Positions 37,545 to 47,158 of a stretch of DNA of 64,000 bases are shown in pieces (the stretch's first letter is position 1; the number at the start of each line of letters is the position of its first letter). The stretch covers positions 62,604 through 126,603 of the forward strand of contig NZ_LMSA01000004.1 in the NCBI RefSeq assembly GCF_001427985.1, written 5' to 3'. The notes beneath the pieces were generated by a model, which had not been told where the DNA came from, made no database searches, and saw nothing but the letters and a program-made list of their open reading frames with translations. The position numbers and the translations under genes were made by a program. Source of the DNA: Knoellia sp. Soil729 (GTDB lineage: Bacteria > Actinomycetota > Actinomycetes > Actinomycetales > Dermatophilaceae).

Positions 37545-38060
37545 ATGCAGCGTCTTGGGGAACGTTGGGACGAGCGAGAAGAGGGCCTTGAGTCGGCCAT
37601 CGTCCACTCCTCACTCAAAATCGCTGCCGAGACGCAAGTTGTCTGGGATTTCGTAGTTGCACCGGAGTCGGCACTCCTTCTCGGCGACCAGGTCGTGAAG
37701 GCCTTCCGTGTCCCCCACACTCCAACAGCTCAGCCAGGCGAGCAGATCTGTGTGGTGACAGAGGATGACGGCCGACTGTCAGTAGGGATCATCGAAACAG
37801 TGGCTCTCGAACCGCGGGAGTTCTTGCTGTCCCGCTGGCTGACCGGCCCCACCGAACTGCTGGAGAAGACTACCCTGACGCCGACTGGCCAAGGTGGAAC
37901 AACAATCACACTTCGACTCGCCATGCGCGTCGAGCTCGGGACGGCGCGACAGGTACGCCCGTTACTTGAAAGACACGTCAGCCAGACGTTGCGCCGGCTT
38001 CGCGCTGCTGTGGAGTCAGGCGTCAAATTCCCACAAGAACAACCGCTGCCACCGGTCTAG
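37545..38060 (+). CDS. SRPBCC (START-like) family protein, probable
   Basis: The product is 171 residues from ATG; an in-frame GTG five codons earlier is possible, and the much longer frame would overlap the resolvase terminator. The pattern SSLKIAAETQVVWDFVVAPES, GIIETVALEPREFLLSRWLTG and TTITLRLAMRVELGTARQV matches the strand-helix-strand layout of SRPBCC ligand-binding proteins. It ends with a helix LERHVSQTLRRLRAAVE typical of the fold. Ligand and role are unknown. Its base composition is lower in GC than the flanks. Confidence 0.6.
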   Translation: MQRLGERWDEREEGLESAIVHSSLKIAAETQVVWDFVVAPESALLLGDQVVKAFRVPHTPTAQPGEQICVVTEDDGRLSVGIIETVALEPREFLLSRWLTGPTELLEKTTLTPTGQGGTTITLRLAMRVELGTARQVRPLLERHVSQTLRRLRAAVESGVKFPQEQPLPPV

Positions 38061-38413
38061 ACGTCTTCGGCTTGCCACACGCCCTGCGGCATGGCCGGGT
38101 GAGTCTCCTACTGGGTGGCGCGCCTCCTAGGTTCCTCTCTGGACCTACTGATCGTTCTGCGGATTCTGTGAAGTCTCCCTGCCAATTGATCAGCCGCCGC
38201 GCACGACGCTACCGACCGGCGGCGGTCGCGGACATCTGCCAGACCGCCGAGGGGTAAGGTGCGAAAATCGCATGCCTGTTTGCCTCAGCCCACCACGAAG
38301 ACTGCCTGGATCGCTAGCATCCAAGGCGTAAGAGCGTTGTGATCCGAGCGAACTGCGGTCCTCGATGTCATGGCGATCTAGCCTGCGGGCGACCAACTCA
38401 ACGGGGGTGAACA
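38061..38413. other. Intergenic stretch before the HTH-HEPN gene
   Basis: No supported gene. The only useful site is a GGGGGTGA ribosome-binding sequence at its end. Base composition is close to that of the following gene. No repeats or hairpins longer than a few bases were noticed. Confidence 0.4.
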
Positions 38414-40099
38414 GTGGCGCGTCGAGCAACGGCGGAGCGGGACTCTGAAATCGTGAACCTATACGAGCAGGGCGTCCCAGGCACTGACCTGGCAGAGCGC
38501 TACGGAGTGACCCGCCAACGGATCGATCAAATCCTCAAGGCGCGCGGTGCCATGGACGCTGTGCAGGCGAGGGCGGTGCGATCCGAGCGCCGGGCAAGCG
38601 AACGCTTCGAAGGTGTACAGGCTTTCCTTGATGAGCACGATACGAGCCTGCGCTCACTCGCCAATTCGGGCGCCACGCGTACAGAGGTTGAGAGCAAGTT
38701 CGCACTCCTCACACCTGAAACATCAGCGGACATAGTCCGCGAGGCAATCAGGCGCTCCGGGGTGCTCTTTGATGTGAACCGGGAGGAGTACCACTTCGGA
38801 CAGTCCGTCGTCGAAGCCGGGGTTTGGTACATCCTCGCGAGCGCTAACGCGCTACGGGGCGATCTGCCGGTCGCACTCGCTGAACTCAGCTTGGACGAGA
38901 TGACAGAGGTGGCTCAAGCACTGGCAAGGCTTGGGATCGGTCCTGAGCGATCCAAAGAGGTGCTTGTCTCGGTCGCCGCGGCACGGCGCCAACTTATCGC
39001 CGCTCCGGACCTGACGATCTCGAAGAAGAGGTACGACGAGCAGCGAAGCGTGGCGCTGATTCACTTGGGACTCACCGGCGGCCACGGGTCGCTGGTGTGG
39101 CCGCCCACGTCTCAGACGGTTATGAAGCGGCTGGGCAGTGGCTATTGGAAGGACGCGCTTGCGTCCATCGGCATCACCGCATCGGGGCTAGGGAGATCTC
39201 GAGGGCTCATCGTCTTCGAGGAGTCTGACTATCAGAGCGCGATGACAGACTTCTTGCATCACTGTGCTGCGACGGAGAGTCCTGAGTCGTTCGACTCTTT
39301 CGAAGCCTGGGTGAGCAATGAAGACCGACTTGGCCGGCAGCGTCCGTCCGGAGCGGCCGTTCGGAACTTTTACCAGTCTTGGACTAACGCAAAGCGAACG
39401 GCCCTAACGGGTTGGTCGGTGCAGTCTGCGCGACCGAGCGCTACAAGCACCGCTGCGTCTGCTGCCCGCACCGCGCTCCACGATGCAAGCAATGCCCATC
39501 GCTCAGCCCTAGATCAGTTGTCAGGCCTCCCTGCGAGGGACCGTGCCGCGGCCCTAGTCACATTCGTGAAAGACCATATGGGAGTCTTCGAAGCGCGCCG
39601 ACGCGTATGGTTCCGAGCAATCGTCAAGAGCGATCCGGGAGCCATCACGCGCAGACTCGCTGCGCCCGGATTGAAGCCAGCACAACGATTATTGCTCGAA
39701 GCCACGCCGCCCGACCTAGACGCCGTGCTGACGGACATGTACCTGGATCGGCTCCTCGGCACCACCGAAGGACTTCGGAGCACGGACGGCTGGCTGGAGA
39801 GCGATGCTCAAGCCGAACTGGATTCGATCCCGGAGGTAGACCTGTCGGCAATGCGGGTGATGCGGGAACTGCGCAACTTCTTCACGCACGACTCCGCTGA
39901 GTCCCAGAGCCGCCTCACTACAGCAATGAGTGAGCTCGGCGAACTCGACGATCGGTTTCGGACTGATCGGCCCCTGACGCGCAGATTCATCTGCCGATGG
40001 CTCCTCAGCGACGATGCGAACCGCCTTGCGGCCCTCTCCGGTTCAGTTCTCGCTGCATGGAGAGGCATGTTGGCGGCCGAGGCGGTGGCCTCCGGCTAA
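38414..40099 (+). CDS. HTH protein with C-terminal HEPN-type motif, candidate defence protein
   Basis: The 561-residue product is not a family I can name. Residues 8-45 form a helix-turn-helix (IVNLYEQGVPGTDLAERYGVT, then RQRIDQILKARG). The middle is mostly helical, with Trp/Gly-rich LGLTGGHGSLVWPPT and YWKDALASIGI segments of the kind that read DNA. Near the C-terminus, R487-N-F-F-T-H492 fits the R-x4-H catalytic motif of HEPN ribonucleases. HEPN proteins often act in abortive infection. It stands next to two nuclease genes on the element. Function is inference; the motif is directly visible. The gene is comparatively AT-rich. Confidence 0.6.
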   Translation: MARRATAERDSEIVNLYEQGVPGTDLAERYGVTRQRIDQILKARGAMDAVQARAVRSERRASERFEGVQAFLDEHDTSLRSLANSGATRTEVESKFALLTPETSADIVREAIRRSGVLFDVNREEYHFGQSVVEAGVWYILASANALRGDLPVALAELSLDEMTEVAQALARLGIGPERSKEVLVSVAAARRQLIAAPDLTISKKRYDEQRSVALIHLGLTGGHGSLVWPPTSQTVMKRLGSGYWKDALASIGITASGLGRSRGLIVFEESDYQSAMTDFLHHCAATESPESFDSFEAWVSNEDRLGRQRPSGAAVRNFYQSWTNAKRTALTGWSVQSARPSATSTAASAARTALHDASNAHRSALDQLSGLPARDRAAALVTFVKDHMGVFEARRRVWFRAIVKSDPGAITRRLAAPGLKPAQRLLLEATPPDLDAVLTDMYLDRLLGTTEGLRSTDGWLESDAQAELDSIPEVDLSAMRVMRELRNFFTHDSAESQSRLTTAMSELGELDDRFRTDRPLTRRFICRWLLSDDANRLAALSGSVLAAWRGMLAAEAVASG

Positions 40100-40357
40100 T
40101 GCTGACCCGCACGCTGGTCGGCATGAGCGCGAGGAACGCGGTTGACCTCAGGTGGCGGCGGTCGGCACACCACGTATCGGATAAGACAAGCAGCAGCGCC
40201 TTGGCGCGTGGGGACACTGACCGCTTTTGCGTGTCTGCAGCTCCAAGGCCCATGGCTAAGCGCGCGCGCCCGTCGACGGTGATGGCCTTCGCGGATGGCC
40301 GACTGAACGCGCTCGAACTCGCTACCTTCAGACCATGACGAGTGGGCGAAGTGCAGC

Positions 40358-41551
40358 ATGACGGCCAAGGAAGACCGGGAGTTGTTTGCCCAAGGATCCG
40401 CTGACCTGCTGGCTGAGAAGGCGGGTGCGGAGCCGTCTACACGGCTGTCCGCGAAGGGTCGAAGCAGCCGCTTCGTCTGGTACCAAGACGTGGGCACCCT
40501 CACCTTGGTCGTTGGTGCGCAGGAACGAGGCGACGTCGACAAAGCACTCGCTATTGGGCTGGCGGAGCGCGGTAAGCGTGACCTGGCACTGGTGCTGCCG
40601 CGCGGGTGGCACGAGCCGACGTTGCACCGTTGGGCTTGGCTGTACGAGGCGCTGCCCCTGCGAGTCTGGTCGCATCACGGCGGAGGAGTCTCAGAGGAGG
40701 ACCGGCCGACGCGAAAGGCCTCGATGGCCGTGGTTGAAGGTGGCGAGGACCCACATCTGCACTTGGGTGATCGGACAGCCTGGGTCGAGGACTTGATGCG
40801 CTGGGCGGGCGACCAACAGAATCTCGAGCCCTCCCATCGACGCGACGTGCGAGCGTGGCAATGCCGAGGCCAGCGTGTGCTGCGCGTGGCCCGCACCAAG
40901 GACGGTCTCCGGGTTGTTGCCGGAATCGACTGGAGCACTGCGTCAGGGAACCCTCCGGCGATGACCCTCGACATATCCGGTTCACTGTCAGGAGCCGCAG
41001 AGCAAACCGTTCGAGACCGGGTGCTGCAGGGCTGCGCAGAGAGATTGAAGGGGGTCGCGCACAAGGCCGACGAGCACTGGCTTCAATCGGTGCTGCGGCG
41101 CCACCCTGAGGCTCTCGGGTTGGAGCAGCCAGTGCTGCGCGAGTTGCCTGCCTGGCGGCCCGGCGGATCGCTGGGGACGGGACAGACGACGCCGCGTGGG
41201 CGCGGTTTCGTCGACTTGGCTGGCTTGGACGCCGCCGGCACTCTGCTTCTCGTGGAGACCAAGCTCGGAGCTGACGACATGCTCGTCCTGCAGGGGTTGG
41301 ACTACTTGATCTGGGCTGAGGCCAACCGCGAGCGGCTCACCACCCGGCTCGACGCAAGAAAGTCGATCCCGTTCGAGATCTCGTACTGCGTCGGTGGCAA
41401 GAAGGGCGGGGACCCGTCCTGGAGCCGACACGCCAAGGCCCAGCTGAGCGCCTTGGCTCCCGACCTGCGCTGGCACGTCCAAGAGGTCACCAACTGGACC
41501 GATGACGCTCCTAAGGCCGTCCGGTCCCCGCTGCGGCAACTACCCGTCTAG
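40358..41551 (+). CDS. PD-(D/E)XK nuclease-like protein, candidate defence protein
   Basis: The 397-residue product has an N-terminal half of unknown fold and a C-terminal nuclease-like domain. FVDLAGLDAAGTLLLVETKLG gives D286, E300 and K302, the PD-(D/E)XK triad, followed by LQGLDYLIWAEANRERL, a helix common in these enzymes. No membrane helix or signal peptide. It ends tail-to-tail with the next minus-strand gene, overlapping by 12 bases. It may restrict foreign DNA or be the effector of the neighbouring genes. The ATG has no strong ribosome site. Confidence 0.6.
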   Translation: MTAKEDRELFAQGSADLLAEKAGAEPSTRLSAKGRSSRFVWYQDVGTLTLVVGAQERGDVDKALAIGLAERGKRDLALVLPRGWHEPTLHRWAWLYEALPLRVWSHHGGGVSEEDRPTRKASMAVVEGGEDPHLHLGDRTAWVEDLMRWAGDQQNLEPSHRRDVRAWQCRGQRVLRVARTKDGLRVVAGIDWSTASGNPPAMTLDISGSLSGAAEQTVRDRVLQGCAERLKGVAHKADEHWLQSVLRRHPEALGLEQPVLRELPAWRPGGSLGTGQTTPRGRGFVDLAGLDAAGTLLLVETKLGADDMLVLQGLDYLIWAEANRERLTTRLDARKSIPFEISYCVGGKKGGDPSWSRHAKAQLSALAPDLRWHVQEVTNWTDDAPKAVRSPLRQLPV

Positions 41552-42769
41552 CGCTCGGTCGGCGTTGACGCCCTGCTGTCGCCGCTCCACTTCAGCCTCC
41601 ATCCGCTCGGCGAGGTCACGCAGCTCGCTGAGTCTGAGCGGGTAGCCGAGGTACTCGTACTTTGAACCCATCCACAGGGTGACGCCGACCTGATCTACGA
41701 CCGCGGTTCCGTCGTCGTACTCGAAGAGCTGGAATGTAAGGGAGTCCGAGCTGTCCGCTTCTGTGAGGGCGTATAGGTTCTCAGTGTTGAAGGCGACATC
41801 GCTGGCGTACCGGTTGACGTACTCCGGGCTGGTCACCGTCGGGTCAAGGAGTGCGTCAGAGTCCATGACAAGGAACCGGTCCGGGCTTCGCAGGAGTTGC
41901 TGCCAAACTTGGTCGACCGTCTCGCCCAGTGCCCGGTGCGAGTCCCGCACCAGCGACTGCTGGTAGGCGTCGTTCGCCGCTGGGTGAACGTGGACGACGC
42001 GAACTACGTCGGCGTCGAGCACCCGGTTCTTCTCCAGCTGGTGGGCCAGCAGCTGTTGCCGCACCAGCTGGTAGAACGGCCCGTCCAAGATGTCCTCGAA
42101 CGACAGGACGTCCTCGCGAACGGGGCCGGCTGGATCGCTCCACGTGGTGAAGTACCGCCGGCGGCGTGTCGCGTCCTTGGCCGGGTCGGGCCGGCGCGCG
42201 GTGCGGTACTCCTCAACGTACTTCCACTCCACTAGGGCAAGCTCAACCTCGCCGTTGCCAGTGCGGTAACGGAAGGCGGCATCGACACTCGTGCAGCGCG
42301 CCCCGCGGATCCGCTCGCGGCCGGGCGACTCGTTGAAGTAATCGGTCGGCCCGATGTACTCGAATGTCAGGAACCGGCCCGGCTCGATTTCGAGGACGTG
42401 GTGGATGTCCAGGACGTCACCGAAAGCTCGGACGATCCGGTCGGGGTCGTTCACCATCGGCGCCAGGGCGTTGGCGCACTGCACCTGTGAAGACAGCAGA
42501 TGGTTCGAGGACCCGGTACCGACGCCGGCGTGCCAAGGGATACCCAACTCGGCGAAGAGACTGAGCGCCGTTGCACGCGCTTCGGACAGGAGATTCAGCG
42601 AGGCATACTCCCGCGGTAGGCAGAAGTCGTAGGCGACCGTCCCGACCCTGTTCTCTTTGCCGACGTACGGCGCTGACGCCCGCGCCGGCTCGGGAAGAGC
42701 CAAGGTACCGGCCTTCCACCGGGCCGCCGCCGCCCGCTGGTCGTCTCGAAAGGACGTGCTTCGGTTCAT
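41540..42769 (-). CDS. PGN_0703-type putative restriction endonuclease
   Basis: The 409-residue product from ATG (MNRSTSFRDDQ) contains CTSVDAAFRYRTGNGEVELA, LVEWKYVEEYRT, giving D163, E181 and K183. The VEWKYxExY form is what I know from the PGN_0703 family of putative restriction endonucleases, and PHAASNHLLSSQ-like N-terminal features (GTGSSNHLLSSQVQCAN) are also consistent. No cognate methyltransferase is adjacent, so it may act alone or with the type I system elsewhere on the element. It is 61 bases downstream of the replicase gene on the same strand, so it may be co-transcribed with it. Confidence 0.65.
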   Translation of the reverse strand: MNRSTSFRDDQRAAAARWKAGTLALPEPARASAPYVGKENRVGTVAYDFCLPREYASLNLLSEARATALSLFAELGIPWHAGVGTGSSNHLLSSQVQCANALAPMVNDPDRIVRAFGDVLDIHHVLEIEPGRFLTFEYIGPTDYFNESPGRERIRGARCTSVDAAFRYRTGNGEVELALVEWKYVEEYRTARRPDPAKDATRRRRYFTTWSDPAGPVREDVLSFEDILDGPFYQLVRQQLLAHQLEKNRVLDADVVRVVHVHPAANDAYQQSLVRDSHRALGETVDQVWQQLLRSPDRFLVMDSDALLDPTVTSPEYVNRYASDVAFNTENLYALTEADSSDSLTFQLFEYDDGTAVVDQVGVTLWMGSKYEYLGYPLRLSELRDLAERMEAEVERRQQGVNADRALDG

Positions 42770-42830
42770 GACCGCACCGTATGCCCACCTTGTGACTCCA
42801 CGGCAGTTACGGGTCGCACCGGCCGGATCA

Positions 42831-45800
42831 TCAACTGTCCGAGTCGCCGGCAACGGTGTAGAGCTCCGACCAGCGCCTCCCCGCGTGCTCGTGGGGTTCG
42901 GCCGTGATCGGAATGACGAGCCCGGAGGGAGAACGCCATCGGAAGGACATCAGTGCAGCGACTTGGGCTAGCAGGTCTGGAGCCTCCACACGCGGCACGG
43001 ACAAGACCACCTCGTCATGAAGAAAGAGTCGCAGGTTTTGGAGGAGGCCGGCTTGCTCGAGTCGCAAGAGACCAGTGACAGCCACGTCGAGGGCGGCCGC
43101 CTGAGCCACCCGTGCCGGAGCCGTGGTGTACGCGGCAGCAGGATCGACAACGACATATCGGCCTGTTCCCGTGGCTAACCGGCCGCCCACTGCAGCGGTC
43201 CGTAGGTTCCCCTGCCATTGCGCCAAGTCGGGGTAGGCCACGCGGTACCCGCGGAGCAGGGCCTCGATCTCCGCCAGGGACTTTCCTGTCTGTTCGGCGA
43301 TTGACTGGGCGCCCCGCCCGTAGTTGATCCCGTGGGTGATCGCCTTGGCGGCGGAGCGTTGGTCCGTTGTGCCAAAGAACGCCTGGGCCATCGCGCCGTG
43401 CGGGTCGATGCCGGTAACCAGATCTGCGTAAGCACGGTCTCCGGACAAGCCCGCTACGCATCGCGCGTCGATCCCAGCGAGATCCACCCCGATCATCACG
43501 TGGTCGGACTCGGCCAAGAGGACGTCCCGGTCGGCGAGCAGCGCTGCAGTCCGCCGGCCCGCAGCAAACACGTTCGGGCGCGTGGACGTCCATCTTCCCG
43601 TCACTGTGTCCGCGCGGTAGGTGGGGTGGACTCGTTGAGTCTGAGCGTGCACTGCGACGTCTTGGAGGAAGGTGCTCGGTGTCTGCAGTTCGGTGATGAT
43701 TGCGGCAAGGTCCTTGGCGTCCTCACTTTCGCTTCGCGACGTGACTGCGTCCAGGCTTGCCCGGTCGATAGCCGGGTGGCCATCGACTCCTGACGGCCAT
43801 CCCGTGTCGGCCACTAGTCCTTGGAGGTGCCGCCTCCCTTCGGTGGACGACCACGGGTGGCTTGCGATGTGGCCACTCGCGGTGTGGGCTGGGAAGCCGA
43901 AATCGTGAGTCAGTCGTTGCCGCAGGTTCGTACGACGCCGGGCTGAGTCTTCGAGGCGGCGCAGCACCAAGGGCAGATCCAGGCGGATCCCGTGCAGTGA
44001 CATCGCCCGCATCACCCGGGGAACCCCCGCTGCGCGGGTCCGGGCATCTTCGGTCGAGTCCAGGTCAATCTCGCGGAGGGGATCGGAGGGATCGGAGGGA
44101 AGGTGTCGTGTGGTGCCCGTGCCCCCTAGTTGCGCCGCGCCGCTCGGCGAACCTCCACGTCGGATCAGACCCCCGCTTTCGTCCGGAAGTAAGGATGGCT
44201 CCGATCCCTCCGATCCCCCTGATCCCTCCACGTCGAGATTAACGTGCTGGTGAGCCGGGCTAGGAGGGGCGGCGCCACCGGCTGCAGCCGGGGCTGCGGA
44301 TGCGTCTCCCGTGGCCGGTGCTGGATCTCGCCGTTGATCCAACTTCCATCGGTTGACCTTGCCCTGGGCTCCACCCTTGCCGGGAGTGCCGTGGCGGCGT
44401 AGGCGCAGGTTGCCATACCAGCGGTCCTTCACCCTGGCGTACGTCTGGCCGAGTTCTCGGGGGAACCCTCGACCAGTGCAGTCCGCCATGTGCGGAGGCA
44501 TCTGCTCGATGAGGCCCGACTTCATGTTCTCTACCACTTCGGCGACGGTGAAGGTTTCCTCCCCGAAGGCGCACCACACGTCATGCAGGTGCTCCTCCCA
44601 ATACCCGGACTCGAAGTCCGCCTCGGCTCGCCACTCACGGGTGTTGCCCAAGAAGCCTTCTACACCTGCGACATGCAGGATCCCGCCGATGATCCGGTCC
44701 CACGCCTCGAAACTCCCAAAGCTGACTCCGTTGGGCGCTGTTGGCTGGCCCGCTGCGAACCAAGCCCGGACGAGTGTCAATGTGGCCCCGACGAGCTCGC
44801 CCCGGTTGGCTCGGGTCCACGCGCGCAGGTCAGGGTGACGGAACTGAGACGCGTGACGACGATCAGGGTCCGGGTCAGTTGGTCGCAGTGAGATCCGGTA
44901 CACCCGGCGAGCAAGGTCGCCATGAACCTGCACCTGGTTGCCCAGAGCGACCCATGTCACGGTGTTGGGGTAGTTCGCCATCTGAGACACACCCAAGATG
45001 CGGTCGGTGTACGTCGTGGCGGTCAGCGCCCGCGCCAACGACCTGCCCCCGATCGAGTGCGCCTCGTCGAAGACAAACAGTTCGGCCCCGGTCCCGAACG
45101 TCGAGGTGATGACCTTTCGCAGCTCGTCGTCGTCGCTTGGGTATGGCAGCGGATGGGCGTTTTCGCCCATGATGAGTATGGCGACGCAGTCGGCCAAAAG
45201 GTTCTTCCCGACCCCCATCTGCAGGCCATCGACGACAGCCAAGGGGGCGAGCGGAACGAGACCGCGGATGATCGGCGTCAGCACCAGAGCGAGGACGTTG
45301 GCTCTGTCCGCTGCTTCAGCCAGCGGCATGTCTCCGAGCCACTCGACCTGAAGTAGCGTCAGCGCATCACAGACTTCCGCGTGGGACGGGTGAGCGGGCA
45401 CGGTGACGTCAGCCAAGCCGTCACCCTTGAGCAGAAAGGTGCGGCTCGGCTCGTCGTATCCCGGCGCCTGGCAGATGGTGCCGTCATGCCTGACGAACGG
45501 CACGCGGCTGACCCGATCCAGGGGGGTGAACTGCCCAGCCCGTGCGGTGACAGCCGCGAGGACATTGGCGTCCGGCCAAGCGGCGGCCGGACCACTGCGG
45601 GTGGGTCGGAAGAAGCGTGCGGTCTCAGCAAGAAGACCGAGGAGGTGTCCACGGTCCACGGCAAGGGTCTTGCCGTTGCTGTCGAGCTCACTGATGACGT
45701 CGCCATGGTTGAACAGTCGCCAGCCATCCCACCTGCTAATCATCGAATCGACTGTCCTCTCGAGCAGAAACAGCCGGTCCTGCGTAACGTCGATGGGCGG

Positions 45801-46667
45801 TCGGGCGATGTCGTCGCTGCCAGGGATGCTGGCTCCGGCTGGCGGCGCCTTGGGGAGTTTCGTCGCCCGGTGCGCCAGTCGGCGAAGGAGCTTTGCGCGC
45901 CCTTGTGGCGGGCGATCTCCCAGGAGGTCGTCTAGACCGGCCTTTCCATCGCCAGGCACTCGAGCAAAATTCACGGAGGTGGCACCCTCCAGCTCGAGGG
46001 CCTCTTGAAGAGCCTGCCCTGCCTTCCAAACACTCGGATTGGTTGCCAGGTCGGCGTCGAAGACGACAACGACAGGCCTGTCCTCGATCAGCCCCACCAG
46101 CTCGGGCAACAGCCGTCCTTCAGCCATGCCGTTCCAGCAGCCGGGAATCCCGACGACCAGCACCCCTGGCCCCGCATGGGCGCCGGCAGACAGAGCCTGC
46201 TTGGTGCCCTCAACAATCCAGACTTCGCTTGCGGCATGCGGGTCACCCATGACGTTCAGGAGATGCACACCAGCCGCCTGCAAGTACTTCCGCGGCCGCC
46301 CTTCAGCATCAGCGACCGGCACGTCCGGGCGGACCTGGTAGTGGACAGGTTCTCGAGGGCCCCGCCACTCAAACAGCAGCCCCGGAACGATCCCAGCGCC
46401 GGCATGGACACTGAGCTCGTACGGCAGGTCCTCCGGCGACGTCACCGACCGAACGCCTCGTTCTGCTGCGAACTCTCGATGGATGCCGGACCTCTCCAGC
46501 AGCTCCCGGTGATGCGCGAGAAGCGGAGGGGGCAGTCGGCGAACGTCGGCGCCGCTCACTGCCTCACGGGCGACATCGCTGTCAGCCACCTTCGGTATGC
46601 TCTCTTCAGTTGTCTTGGCGGATGACTCGGATGGCGCCCCTGCGGGGCGCCGTTCGCTTGCGGTCAT
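42831..46667 (-). CDS. Primase/helicase/family-A DNA polymerase fusion, element replicase
   Basis: A 1278-residue protein with three parts. Residues 50-255 form a DUF3854/TOPRIM-like region (IVEGTKQALSAG, VVVVFDADLATNPSVW). Residues 295-760 form an AAA+ helicase-like region with Walker A GLQMGVGKNLLAD (481-493), Walker B FVFDEAHS (531-538) and sensor ALGNQV. After a low-complexity linker (780-870), residues 880-1270 form a family-A polymerase core: motif A VDLAGIDARCVAGLSGD (1061-1077), motif B RSAAKAITHGINYG (1104-1117), motif C FLHDEVV (1216-1222). No 3'-5' or 5' exonuclease domain is seen. The ATG overlaps the stop of the small upstream gene (ATGA). It should prime, unwind and copy the element. 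Catalytic residues of all three parts appear intact. Confidence 0.85.
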   Translation of the reverse strand: MTASERRPAGAPSESSAKTTEESIPKVADSDVAREAVSGADVRRLPPPLLAHHRELLERSGIHREFAAERGVRSVTSPEDLPYELSVHAGAGIVPGLLFEWRGPREPVHYQVRPDVPVADAEGRPRKYLQAAGVHLLNVMGDPHAASEVWIVEGTKQALSAGAHAGPGVLVVGIPGCWNGMAEGRLLPELVGLIEDRPVVVVFDADLATNPSVWKAGQALQEALELEGATSVNFARVPGDGKAGLDDLLGDRPPQGRAKLLRRLAHRATKLPKAPPAGASIPGSDDIARPPIDVTQDRLFLLERTVDSMISRWDGWRLFNHGDVISELDSNGKTLAVDRGHLLGLLAETARFFRPTRSGPAAAWPDANVLAAVTARAGQFTPLDRVSRVPFVRHDGTICQAPGYDEPSRTFLLKGDGLADVTVPAHPSHAEVCDALTLLQVEWLGDMPLAEAADRANVLALVLTPIIRGLVPLAPLAVVDGLQMGVGKNLLADCVAILIMGENAHPLPYPSDDDELRKVITSTFGTGAELFVFDEAHSIGGRSLARALTATTYTDRILGVSQMANYPNTVTWVALGNQVQVHGDLARRVYRISLRPTDPDPDRRHASQFRHPDLRAWTRANRGELVGATLTLVRAWFAAGQPTAPNGVSFGSFEAWDRIIGGILHVAGVEGFLGNTREWRAEADFESGYWEEHLHDVWCAFGEETFTVAEVVENMKSGLIEQMPPHMADCTGRGFPRELGQTYARVKDRWYGNLRLRRHGTPGKGGAQGKVNRWKLDQRRDPAPATGDASAAPAAAGGAAPPSPAHQHVNLDVEGSGGSEGSEPSLLPDESGGLIRRGGSPSGAAQLGGTGTTRHLPSDPSDPLREIDLDSTEDARTRAAGVPRVMRAMSLHGIRLDLPLVLRRLEDSARRRTNLRQRLTHDFGFPAHTASGHIASHPWSSTEGRRHLQGLVADTGWPSGVDGHPAIDRASLDAVTSRSESEDAKDLAAIITELQTPSTFLQDVAVHAQTQRVHPTYRADTVTGRWTSTRPNVFAAGRRTAALLADRDVLLAESDHVMIGVDLAGIDARCVAGLSGDRAYADLVTGIDPHGAMAQAFFGTTDQRSAAKAITHGINYGRGAQSIAEQTGKSLAEIEALLRGYRVAYPDLAQWQGNLRTAAVGGRLATGTGRYVVVDPAAAYTTAPARVAQAAALDVAVTGLLRLEQAGLLQNLRLFLHDEVVLSVPRVEAPDLLAQVAALMSFRWRSPSGLVIPITAEPHEHAGRRWSELYTVAGDSDS

Positions 46668-47080
46668 CGCACGGACCTGCTGACCGCGACAGACCGGTTC
46701 GCAGCGTCGATGGTGGGCGTGCCATCGCATGTCGCCTGGGTTCCCTCAGAAGGGTCCGAGGATGACTGCGTCGCCTCTGCAAGTAGAGCGGTTGCCTCGC
46801 CGAGTTCCGCGAGAGCCGTCCGCTGACTACTGGCCGATCGACGCGATTGCACCGACCGCAGGGCGAGCCGAGTGAAGTGCGCCTTCCGAGCATTGACTGC
46901 CCGACGTGCGCGCTCATCCGGGAGCAGTTCTTGCCGAGGGTCGACGAGGTCCTCGAACTTCGCGAGGAAGGCATTCCGCGCTGGCGCGGTGCGTGCCGTC
47001 CGGTCGGGTGTGCGGACCCAGGACTCGTGGGCTGCCAGGCGAGCGACGAGCTGTCGCTCGGTGGGCTTGGGTGTGGACAT
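46664..47080 (-). CDS. Small basic protein coupled to the replicase
   Basis: The 138-residue product starts MSTPKPTERQLVARLAAHES and is helical and Arg/Ala-rich (RARRAVNARKAHFTRLALRS), with a Ser/Thr-rich tail. No family recognised, and no cysteine or catalytic cluster. Its stop overlaps the replicase ATG, which points to a linked function such as DNA binding at the origin or control of replicase synthesis. It begins 79 bases after the next upstream minus-strand gene. Confidence 0.6.
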   Translation of the reverse strand: MSTPKPTERQLVARLAAHESWVRTPDRTARTAPARNAFLAKFEDLVDPRQELLPDERARRAVNARKAHFTRLALRSVQSRRSASSQRTALAELGEATALLAEATQSSSDPSEGTQATCDGTPTIDAANRSVAVSRSVR

Positions 47081-47158
47081 GGCGAACCAAGGTCTCTCCC
47101 AGAGTGCGTCACTCCTGGGCTCGCCACCGGCGCTCGCACAATGACCACCTTCAGCGGT

